DNA of 5,116 bases from Actinomycetota bacterium (GTDB lineage Bacteria; Actinomycetota; Actinomycetes; Streptosporangiales; Streptosporangiaceae), in NCBI GenBank assembly GCA_003140115.1, contig PLIQ01000426.1, positions 1 to 5,116 of the forward strand, read 5' to 3'. The translations under genes and the position numbers were made by a program. This document shows positions 1-5,115 of this stretch, in pieces. The notes under the pieces are model-generated. The model worked only from the letters and a program-made list of their open reading frames with translations, did no database searches and had not been told where the DNA came from. The number at the start of each line of letters is the position of its first letter. Positions within the stretch are counted from its first letter, which is position 1.

Positions 1-344
1 CGGCGGCGCCTGTACCCTCGGCGCCGGCGACGGCCGAGCCCCGGACTGACGTGTCCCGCCCGCCCGCCGCGGAGCGGAACTCCTGGCCGCGGCCCGCGTC
101 CCGGGAGCCTGCCCCGGCACCGCTAGTCGCCGCGGAGAGCGTACGCGAGAACCATCAGGCTGCTCCTCCGCCCGCGGCCGAGACGGCGGCCGAGTCCCCG
201 GCCGCGACGGGCGATCCGGTGCCGCAGGCCGAGCCCGCCGCCGAGCAGACCGGACGTCAGGGCCGCAAAGCGGCGCGCGGCCGGCGATCCTCGGTCCCGT
301 CCTGGGACGAGATCATGTTCGGCAGTTCCCGCCAGCGCGACTGA
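1..344 (+). CDS. sepH: C-terminal part of a probable septation protein SepH (DUF3071 family), 5' end outside the window
   Basis: The frame is open from the left edge (first full codon at 3) to TGA at 342-344, so 113 C-terminal residues are visible. They are an Ala/Pro/Glu-rich, low-complexity stretch that looks disordered, then a basic patch (GRKAARGRR), then SVPSWDEIMFG at 291-323, then a short hydrophilic end. From memory, actinobacterial SepH/DUF3071 proteins end in this kind of tail: Arg-rich segment plus a (S/M)(V/M)PSWDEI(M/V)FG motif. In Streptomyces SepH stimulates FtsZ assembly at division septa through an N-terminal DUF3071/HTH region and a conserved C-terminal part. The N-terminal domain is off the window, so the call rests on the tail alone. 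A GTG at 51 is in frame but internal, because the frame stays open upstream with the same composition. Another disordered protein sharing this tail is possible but less likely. Confidence 0.72.
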   Translation, partial: AAPVPSAPATAEPRTDVSRPPAAERNSWPRPASREPAPAPLVAAESVRENHQAAPPPAAETAAESPAATGDPVPQAEPAAEQTGRQGRKAARGRRSSVPSWDEIMFGSSRQRD

Positions 345-459
345 CGGCGCCTGCTCCCGCGCAGCTGGCGTCCGCCGACGTGGACGGCGCGTCCCGCCTG
401 GTCTCGCACCTGAAGCGGGTCAGGTAACCCCATACGCAGCGTGTCGGCGTCCGCCCTCG

Positions 460-482
460 CCGGGTTATCCGGATCCGGGCCC
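460..482. terminator. Nested GC-rich palindromes downstream of sepH, candidate terminator
   Basis: Two perfect overlapping palindromes, ATCCGGAT (467-474) and CCGGATCCGG (469-478), sit next to a CCGG/CCGG pair around GTTAT (460-472). GGCCC at 478-482 can also pair with GGGCC at 504-508. A run of five T lies at 496-500. The spacing is not that of a textbook intrinsic terminator, but actinobacterial terminators often lack a tight U-tract. It is the best candidate for ending sepH transcription; an operator site is the alternative. Confidence 0.3.
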
Positions 483-548
483 AGACATACTCCGCTTTTT
501 CCCGGGCCATTCAACACGGGATCTCGCCCTACGCTTCCTAGCAGGTTC

Positions 549-554
549 TAATAT
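549..554 (+). promoter_or_regulatory. Candidate -10 box for the PEBP lipoprotein gene
   Basis: TAATAT fits the actinobacterial TANNNT -10 pattern and lies in an AT-richer patch just before the gene. It would put the transcript start near 561, leaving a leader of about 20 nt that contains AGGAG (566-570) and AGAGG (571-575) ahead of the GTG at 581. I see no convincing -35 hexamer 16-19 bp upstream, so confidence is low. Confidence 0.33.
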
Positions 555-580
555 CAACCGTCGGCAGGAGAGAGGCGAGG

Positions 581-1189
581 GTGACTTCAGGCCAGGGCGG
601 GACCCACCGGGGCCGCGGCCCGCGGCGGCAGCCGCACAGGCCAGCAAGGCGGCGGCTATCCCGCTGTGCGGCGGTCGTCCTGGCGCTGGCGGTGGCCCTG
701 GCCGTGGCCGGCTGCGGGCAGGCTGGCCAGGGTGCGCCGGTCGCGCCGCGGACGATGTCAGTCAGCAGCGAAGCATTCAGTCAAGGCATGCTCTCCCAGC
801 GGTATACCTGCCACGGTGACCGGGTCAATCCGCCGCTGGACTGGTCCGGCGCGCCGGCCGACACCAAGAGCCTGGCCCTCGTGGTCGACGACTCTTCGGC
901 GCCCATCACGCCGTACATTTACTGGCTCGTGTTCGACATCCAACCCGGTACGACCGATATCCAGGAAGGCGCGTGGCCGACCGGGGCGCGACAGGCGCTG
1001 AACAGCGCAGGGACCATGACCTACGATGCGCCCTGTCCGATCGGCCATTCGCACTCGTACCGCTTCACGGTTTATGCGCTGAACCGTGAGCTAACCCTGC
1101 CGAATGGCGCACCCTTGCTGGCGGTATGGACGGCCATCGCGAACGCCACAATCGGCCGCGGACGAATTGTGGTAACCGGGAGCCCGTGA
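581..1189 (+). CDS. PEBP-family (YbhB/YbcL, Raf-kinase-inhibitor-like) lipoprotein
   Basis: This 202-residue protein has an Arg-rich n-region (1-28), a hydrophobic core (about 30-43) and a lipobox AVAGC with Cys45, so it is probably lipid-anchored on the outer face of the membrane. Residues 60-200 match the PEBP fold: AFSQGMLSQRYTC (65-77), NPPLDWSGAP (83-92), SLALVVDD (97-104), YDAPCP (148-153), HSYRFTVYALN (158-168) and a closing IGRGRIVVTG. The family binds phospholipid-like or other small ligands; bacterial roles are poorly defined. Two usual pocket motifs deviate: DPDAP reads DSSAP (104-108), and the His-Trp pair reads Tyr-Trp (114-115). The histidine-containing segment after the CP motif is kept. 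GTG at 581 is the first start after an in-frame TAG at 539-541 and has a purine-rich Shine-Dalgarno region at 566-575. Family call firm; ligand unknown. Confidence 0.9.
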   Translation: MTSGQGGTHRGRGPRRQPHRPARRRLSRCAAVVLALAVALAVAGCGQAGQGAPVAPRTMSVSSEAFSQGMLSQRYTCHGDRVNPPLDWSGAPADTKSLALVVDDSSAPITPYIYWLVFDIQPGTTDIQEGAWPTGARQALNSAGTMTYDAPCPIGHSHSYRFTVYALNRELTLPNGAPLLAVWTAIANATIGRGRIVVTGSP

Positions 1190-1200
1190 TCGTCCCGATA

Positions 1201-1247
1201 CGTGTCGTAATCAGCTTAAAGCGGAAGTTTTCGAATCGTATGACACG
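1201..1247. repeat. Inverted repeat just downstream of the PEBP gene
   Basis: CGTGTCGTA (1201-1209) pairs with TATGACACG (1239-1247), giving nine pairs including one G-U, around a 29-nt loop that contains the palindrome TTCGAA. It starts 12 bp after the PEBP stop codon, in a local AT-richer patch. It could be a U-tract-less terminator for that gene or a regulator site; the long loop argues against a very stable hairpin. Confidence 0.3.
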
Positions 1248-1328
1248 GTCCCCGGTGGTGAGTCAGAATCGGTGTTGATCAAGCGGGTTCCAGGGCGCTC
1301 GCGATAACGAGGGAAGGCTCGCGTCATC

Positions 1329-1353
1329 GGGCGCGTGTGCCTGGCAAGCGCCC
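1329..1353 (+). terminator. GC-rich stem-loop upstream of the membrane-anchored disordered protein gene
   Basis: GGGCGC (1329-1334) and GCGCCC (1348-1353) pair perfectly. After one G-A mismatch the stem continues for three more pairs (1336-1338 with 1344-1346, one of them G-U), leaving a tight five-base loop. No T-run follows. It lies 140 bp after the PEBP stop and 40 bp before the next ATG, so it could terminate leftward transcription or, if the promoter is upstream, fold in the 5' leader. TAATAC at 1355-1360 and TATTCT at 1377-1382 are weak -10-like boxes beside it. Confidence 0.38.
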
Positions 1354-1393
1354 CTAATACCTCCCACCAGGCCCGGTATTCTGGACGGACACA

Positions 1394-3049
1394 ATGATCC
1401 TGGTCGCGGGACTCGCCGTCGCGGGACTGGCTGGCATAGCGGCCGCCTTCTACTTCAGCATGCGGCCTGGGCGTTCCCGGGTCCGGACGGCGGCCGGGCC
1501 TGGCCCGGCCGCGGACAGCCGGGTTTCGGCCAGCAGGAGCAGGATCTCGCCGTCGTCCTCGGATCGAGCGGATCGATCCGCCGGTTCCGCGCGCTCTGCC
1601 AGATCCGACAGGCCCGTATGGCCCGACATAGCCGCGGCATCCGCCGGATCCGCTCGAGCCGTGAGCGGACAGGCCACTGATCGCACCGGGGCCAGCGTCG
1701 TGATCGACTTCACCGGCCCGCAGCCGGTCCTGGATGAGTCGGAACCCCCGGCCCAGGGCCGTCGGGCCCGGCACGGCGGGCACGGCGACCGCCCGGACGA
1801 CGCGCCAGGCGAACCAACGCCGGGCCGCCGGGCCGCGGCCCGCCACCTCGTGGAGGCCGACACCGACGACGCGGCCAAGACGGCTAGGTCACGTCGACGC
1901 GTGGGCTGGCGCAAGGGAACCGACGTCGACGAGGAAATGTGGCCGGCCGCGACGTTCGGCGGGGTTTCCGACGAACAGTTCTGGGACGACATGGCCGCTG
2001 ACAAGCCGCTGGCCACGACCGCGCGCACCGCTCCTGCGGAGACCGCGGCCAGGCGGCGGCCGAATGCCGGCCGGCTGCCGGACCTGCGTCCCGCGGCGAG
2101 CCCGCTCCCGGACCTGCGTCCCAGTGACGACCGCAGCCGCGAAGACGGCAGGCGAGCGGCGGCCGAGGGTCCCGGCACGCACCCGCAACCCCGGCTCGGC
2201 CCCGACGACCGGACCGCGATCCAGCCGACCACGCAGCCTGCCGTTCAGCCTGCTGCGACCGCTCCGACCGCGACGCAGCCCTACCCGACGGCGACGCAGC
2301 CGTCGCCGTCCGCCACCCAGCCGGTTCGTACCACCCAGCCGGTTCGTGCTGCCCAGCCGGATCGCGCCGCCCAGCAGCCCGCCGGATCGCGCAGGCGGTC
2401 GCGTGCCGCCATCAGCGCGGATGAGGATCCGCTGACCAGCCCGGCGTATTCGCTACGGGCCAAGGGCAGCGTCGACGGCCGGTCGCGCCGTCCGAGGGAC
2501 CTTAGCCGCGAGCAGTACGAAGCCGCCGGCACGCAGGAAACTCGGACCTTCAACGCGGCCGACGCCCAGCCGACGGGCGGCGGGTACCCCGATGGGGCGC
2601 CTCCGTTCCAGCAGTTGGACCGGCCCGCGCACAACATGAACGGCCGCGGTCGGTCCGATCCGCCCCGCTCCGGCCAGTATCGGTCCGATCCACTGCGATC
2701 CGATCATCCGCGGCCCGATCCCCTCCGGTCGGGCGACGGGTACCGCGGCACCGTCCCCAATACCGCCTACCCGTACCCGCAGCAGCCGTACGGCGAGCCG
2801 ACGTCGTCGATGAACACCCCGCCCTACGGCGAGAGGTACGGATACGGGAATCCGGCCGACCAGGCCGACCAGGCCAGTCCAGCCGCTGACCTGAGGCGAG
2901 CGAACGGCGGCCGGAGGCCTGGCCAGGCCGACGGGAACGGCACCGGTGACCGGAACAGGGGCTCGCGTCCGGGGCACCCACAGGCCAACGGCTACCGCGG
3001 CCCCTACGACCCGCAAGGCTACGACCGCCAGTTAACTAGCCGGCGCTGA
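1394..3049 (+). CDS. Single-pass membrane protein with a long disordered cytoplasmic tail, function unknown
   Basis: This 551-residue protein starts with one hydrophobic helix (about residues 2-22), immediately followed by Arg24, 27, 29 and 31. By the positive-inside rule the rest should face the cytoplasm. The tail is rich in Arg, Ser, Pro, Gln, Asp and Gly with no hydrophobic core of domain size. Visible blocks are: Ser/Arg/Asp-rich (43-75); a compact island at about 170-212 with GWRKGTDVDEEM, then WPAATFGGVSDEQFWDDM (183-200) and DKPLATTART (203-212); an LPDLRP pair (228-243); Gln-Pro repeats (276-329); a 10-residue tandem repeat (420-449); and a Tyr/Pro/Gln-rich stretch (450-487). ATG 1394 is the first start after an in-frame TAA at 1355-1357, and later starts would lose the helix. 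The Shine-Dalgarno is weak (GGACGGAC at 1383-1390). I recall similar islands in unnamed actinobacterial proteins, but no function. Such proteins are sometimes mislabelled IF-2-like because of composition; no GTPase motif is present. Confidence 0.82.
   Translation: MILVAGLAVAGLAGIAAAFYFSMRPGRSRVRTAAGPGPAADSRVSASRSRISPSSSDRADRSAGSARSARSDRPVWPDIAAASAGSARAVSGQATDRTGASVVIDFTGPQPVLDESEPPAQGRRARHGGHGDRPDDAPGEPTPGRRAAARHLVEADTDDAAKTARSRRRVGWRKGTDVDEEMWPAATFGGVSDEQFWDDMAADKPLATTARTAPAETAARRRPNAGRLPDLRPAASPLPDLRPSDDRSREDGRRAAAEGPGTHPQPRLGPDDRTAIQPTTQPAVQPAATAPTATQPYPTATQPSPSATQPVRTTQPVRAAQPDRAAQQPAGSRRRSRAAISADEDPLTSPAYSLRAKGSVDGRSRRPRDLSREQYEAAGTQETRTFNAADAQPTGGGYPDGAPPFQQLDRPAHNMNGRGRSDPPRSGQYRSDPLRSDHPRPDPLRSGDGYRGTVPNTAYPYPQQPYGEPTSSMNTPPYGERYGYGNPADQADQASPAADLRRANGGRRPGQADGNGTGDRNRGSRPGHPQANGYRGPYDPQGYDRQLTSRR
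2075..2122 (+). repeat. Two-copy 30-bp-spaced repeat encoding LPDLRP
   Basis: CTGCCGGACCTGCGTCCC (2075-2092) recurs with one change at 2105-2122, exactly 30 bp on, encoding LPDLRP at residues 228-233 and 238-243. It is internal to the disordered-tail gene, directly after its conserved-looking island, and is in frame. Confidence 0.7.
2313..2365 (+). repeat. 18-bp-period direct repeat in the Gln-Pro-rich segment
   Basis: CCACCCAGCCGGTTCGT occurs at 2313-2329 and again at 2331-2347, with a third diverged copy at 2349-2365. The six-residue unit reads TQPVRT, TQPVRA, AQPDRA. It forms the end of a longer Gln-Pro segment (residues 276-329) in which looser TATQP units precede it. The near-identity at DNA level suggests recent slippage or duplication rather than protein-level selection alone. 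Confidence 0.75.
2651..2740 (+). repeat. Three-copy 30-bp (10-residue) tandem repeat
   Basis: Three contiguous 30-bp units start at 2651, 2681 and 2711, each opening with CGGTCCGATC or the one-base variant CGGCCCGATC. They encode RSDPPRSGQY, RSDPLRSDHP and RPDPLRSGDG (residues 420-449). The consensus is R-S/P-D-P-L-R-S-x-x-x: alternating basic and acidic residues with prolines, in the cytoplasmic tail of the disordered membrane protein. Units have diverged in the second half but keep the period exactly. Confidence 0.85.
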
Positions 3050-3056
3050 CCTCGCG

Positions 3057-3062
3057 CACACT
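3057..3062 (+). promoter_or_regulatory. Candidate -10 box for leaderless transcription of nei
   Basis: CACACT matches TANNNT except at the first base, keeping the A and final T that matter most. It lies exactly at -12 to -7 if transcription starts on the A of the nei ATG (3069). The only Shine-Dalgarno-like run, AGGGG at 3063-3067, ends one base before the ATG and is too close to work normally, which favours a leaderless start. TTAACT at 3032-3037 is a poor -35 at 19 bp. Read-through from the gene ending at 3049 is the alternative. Confidence 0.28.
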
Positions 3063-3068
3063 AGGGGC

Positions 3069-3878
3069 ATGCCCGAGGGAGACGTGGTCTGGTACACCGC
3101 CCGGCGCCTGCATGAGGCGCTGGCGGGACGAACGCTGACCCGCAGCGACTTCCGGGTGCCGCGGCTAGCCACCGCCGACCTGACCGGTGACGTGGTCACC
3201 GAGGCCGTCTCCCGCGGCAAGCACCTGCTGACCCGGACCAAGAACGGCCTCACCGTCCACACTCATCTCCGCATGGACGGCAGCTGGCGAGTCCGGCCCT
3301 CGGCCGAGCCACTCCGGGACAGTCACCGGATCAGGCTGGTGCTCGCCAACGACGACTGGCAGGCGGTCGGCTATCAGCTCGGCGTCGTCGAGCTGATCCG
3401 GACTAACGAAGAGCCACAGGTTACCGGGCATCTGGGGCCGGACCTCCTCGGCCTGGACTGGGACTGCGCCGAGGCCGTACGGCGGCTGTCCGCCGAACCG
3501 GGCCGCCCGATCGGCGAAGCGCTACTCGACCAGCGCAACCTGGCCGGCATCGGCAACATGTACAAGGCCGAGGTGCTGTTCCTGCGCGGCGTCAATCCGT
3601 GGCGGCCCGCCGGCGACGTTGCCGATCTCGGCGCCATGGCCGAACTCGCGCGCCGCCTACTGGAGGCGAACAAGGACCGGATCGGCCAGGTCACCACGGG
3701 CAACTGGCGCCGGGGCGAGGAGACCTGGGTGTACGGGCGGCGGGGCCGCCCGTGCCGGCGCTGCGGCACTCCCATCCGCTCCGAGGGACAGCAGGAACGG
3801 GTTACGTTCTGGTGCCCGTCCTGCCAGCCGGGTATAGGACCCGGCGGTCAGGCAAACGGTCGGTCCGGTCCAGCCTGA
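3069..3878 (+). CDS. nei: Fpg/Nei-family DNA glycosylase/AP lyase (endonuclease VIII, Nei1-like)
   Basis: This 269-residue enzyme of base-excision repair should remove oxidised bases and cut the resulting abasic site by beta/delta-elimination. The start is fixed by chemistry: MPEGD places Pro2 (Schiff-base nucleophile) and Glu3 at the processed N-terminus. Lys51 in SRGKHLL is the conserved catalytic-site lysine, and HLRMDGSWRV (66-75) is the family strand. The helix-two-turn-helix contains LLDQRNLAGIGNMYKAE (152-168). The C-terminal zinc finger has Cys229, Cys232, Cys249 and Cys252. The MPEGD(V/T)VW opening and the GKHL and MDGSWRV segments resemble mycobacterial Nei1 (Rv2464c) more than MutM/Fpg, as I recall those sequences. 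Sixteen or so Gly-rich residues follow the finger. It begins 19 bp after the upstream gene and could be co-transcribed with it. Its last 77 bp overlap the convergent MFS gene. Exact substrate range is not readable from sequence. Confidence 0.95.
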   Translation: MPEGDVVWYTARRLHEALAGRTLTRSDFRVPRLATADLTGDVVTEAVSRGKHLLTRTKNGLTVHTHLRMDGSWRVRPSAEPLRDSHRIRLVLANDDWQAVGYQLGVVELIRTNEEPQVTGHLGPDLLGLDWDCAEAVRRLSAEPGRPIGEALLDQRNLAGIGNMYKAEVLFLRGVNPWRPAGDVADLGAMAELARRLLEANKDRIGQVTTGNWRRGEETWVYGRRGRPCRRCGTPIRSEGQQERVTFWCPSCQPGIGPGGQANGRSGPA

Positions 3879-5079
3879 CCCTGCACCCGGCCGTCCACGC
3901 GGCGACCACGACCGCGATCCCGGCCAGCACGCCGAACGCGCCGGCCTGACCCGACACGGCGCCGAGGCCAGCCACCAGGAACGGCGCCGCGAAACCCAGG
4001 TAGCCCAGCGCGTAATAACAGCCGACCACCGCCCCGCGCTCGGTCGGCCCGGCCATCTGCTCAGCCTGCCGGAGCCCCGACACCAGGCATAGCCCGAAGG
4101 CCAAGCCGAGCAGCATGGCCGCGATTCCCGCGAGAATCCGATCGGCGGCGGCCACCGCGGCGACGCCGACCCCCGCGCCGGCCGCCGCGCAGCACAGCCC
4201 GGCGACGACCCCCGCGAGCGGGTTGCCGAGCCGCCGGGCGAGTGGCTGGACGCCCAATCCGGCGGAGAAGGTCAGCGTGGTCATCAGGCCCGCGAAACCG
4301 GCGGACAGTGTTCGCGCACTGGTGACGTCTTCCGGAAGGACCACCATGGCCAGGGAGAGCGACCCGAACACCATCGGGCTGGCGGGCGCGACGGCCAGCC
4401 AGAACCGCCGAGTGCGCACCGCGGTCGGCGGCCACCGGATGAGTCCCCTGGCTCCGGCGGGCTCCCGTGCCGGTGATGCGCCTTCTGGCGCCCGCCAGAT
4501 CGTGATCGCGGCGACGACCCCGATCACGAGGTGCGGCAGGTAGGGCAGCACCAGCGGGTCGGGCGCCCACTGGGCCAGCACGGCGGCGACGGCCGGGCCG
4601 AGCCCGAAGCCCGCGGTCAGCGCGAGCGTGGCCCGCCGTGCGCTCTGCCCGGCGCCATGCGATAGTTCCTGCACCCAGGCCGTCGCCGAGCCGAAGACCA
4701 CGCCAGAACATAGTCCGGCCAGGGCCCGGCCCGCGCAGATCAGGGCGAGCGATCGCGGGCCTAGAACCAGCAGCAGCGTGGCCAGCGGCGAGAGGACCAC
4801 GAACGGCAGCACGACGGGACGCCGTCCGAAGCGGTCGGAGGCAGGTCCCCCGATGAGCAGGCCCGGGATCAGGGTCAGCGCGTAGACCAGGAACAGCCCG
4901 GCGACGACGCCCGCGCCGAGCCGCAGTTCGTGGCGGTAGACGATGAGCATCGGCGAGAACTGGTTAGCTCCCCAGCCGACCGCGAACATCGCGAACGCGA
5001 TCTTGACCCAGCTGCCGGACCCGGCCCCGGTGACAATGGTGGCATCGACCTCGCCGAGTGCCAGGCCTCCTCTTCGCAC
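3802..5079 (-). CDS. Major facilitator superfamily transporter, 12 TM
   Basis: With the GTG at 5079 as start this is a 425-residue polytopic protein. Twelve hydrophobic segments lie at roughly 25-48, 58-78, 89-107, 112-134, 151-171, 177-194, 227-249, 259-281, 288-311, 315-336, 349-373 and 379-398, in two six-helix halves joined by a basic loop (195-226). MFS motif A, GGPASDRFGRR (77-87), sits in the helix 2-3 loop. The C-terminal tail (399-425) is Arg-rich. MFS proteins couple substrate movement to ion gradients; this looks like a drug/metabolite-exporter type, but the substrate cannot be read. The frame also opens at a GTG at 5115, adding 12 residues. I prefer 5079 because 5115 would lie in the -35 box of a good promoter, and the added residues contribute no motif. 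The stop (TAA) falls inside nei, giving a convergent 77-bp overlap. No partner gene is visible upstream; the window ends there. Confidence 0.9.
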   Translation of the reverse strand: MRRGGLALGEVDATIVTGAGSGSWVKIAFAMFAVGWGANQFSPMLIVYRHELRLGAGVVAGLFLVYALTLIPGLLIGGPASDRFGRRPVVLPFVVLSPLATLLLVLGPRSLALICAGRALAGLCSGVVFGSATAWVQELSHGAGQSARRATLALTAGFGLGPAVAAVLAQWAPDPLVLPYLPHLVIGVVAAITIWRAPEGASPAREPAGARGLIRWPPTAVRTRRFWLAVAPASPMVFGSLSLAMVVLPEDVTSARTLSAGFAGLMTTLTFSAGLGVQPLARRLGNPLAGVVAGLCCAAAGAGVGVAAVAAADRILAGIAAMLLGLAFGLCLVSGLRQAEQMAGPTERGAVVGCYYALGYLGFAAPFLVAGLGAVSGQAGAFGVLAGIAVVVAAWTAGCRVRLDRTDRLPDRRVLYPAGRTGTRT

Positions 5080-5080
5080 G

Positions 5081-5105
5081 CTACGTACTGTAGTACTGCC
5101 ACTAC
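5081..5105. promoter_or_regulatory. Overlapping dyads across the MFS -10 box, candidate operator
   Basis: On the plus strand three inverted repeats overlap: CTACGTACTGTAG (5081-5093, 4-bp arms), GTACTGTAGTAC (5085-5096, 5-bp arms) and GTAGTACTGCCACTAC (5090-5105, 5-bp arms). The palindrome AGTACT (5092-5097) is at their centre. They cover the -10 box and the spacer, where a repressor of an exporter gene would bind. MarR- or TetR-type control is an inference from position and symmetry only; no regulator gene is in the window. Confidence 0.38.
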
Positions 5106-5115
5106 CTAGCGTCAC
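5087..5115 (-). promoter_or_regulatory. Promoter of the MFS transporter gene
   Basis: On the minus strand GTGACG (5115-5110) resembles the actinobacterial -35 TTGAC pattern. It is followed by a 17-bp spacer and TACAGT (5092-5087), a full match to TANNNT. Transcription would start near 5080-5079, at or one base before the GTG at 5079, so the mRNA would be leaderless or nearly so. That fits the absence of a Shine-Dalgarno sequence before either GTG. The window ends one base beyond the -35 box. Confidence 0.5.

Noticed and set aside
51..344. A separate 97-residue gene starting at GTG 51
   Set aside because: The frame is open to the left edge with the same composition, so GTG 51 is an internal valine of a longer protein.
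335..427. A short stretch after the sepH stop that reads in another frame as a plausible helix ending LVSHLKRVR before TAA at 425-427
   Set aside because: It has no start codon with a ribosome site and would need a frameshift out of sepH, whose tail motif ends normally at 344. It is too short to claim as a gene or a pseudogene remnant.
1450..2232. A 260-residue open frame on the minus strand
   Set aside because: It is antisense to the membrane-anchored protein gene, has only Arg/Ser/Ala/Gly-rich composition with no recognisable domain, and is the expected shadow of biased codons in high-GC DNA. The same holds for the minus frame at 1211-1846.
2313..2365. A CRISPR-like array
   Set aside because: The units are contiguous in-frame 18-bp coding repeats without spacers, inside a protein-coding gene.
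1734..2435. A 233-residue plus-strand frame overlapping the 1394-3049 gene
   Set aside because: Its product is Arg/Pro/Thr-rich without structure, while the overlapping frame has a membrane helix and an in-frame repeat architecture that follows codon boundaries.
1394..3049. Reading the Pro/Gln/Arg-rich protein as translation initiation factor IF-2 or a similar named protein
   Set aside because: Such labels arise from compositional similarity. There is no P-loop, no GTPase motifs and no folded domain of that size, and the N-terminus is a membrane helix.
4115..4543. A 142-residue plus-strand frame opposite the MFS gene
   Set aside because: It is antisense to transmembrane helices of a clear MFS protein, its composition is Ala/Pro/Arg-rich, and it has no promoter or Shine-Dalgarno of note.
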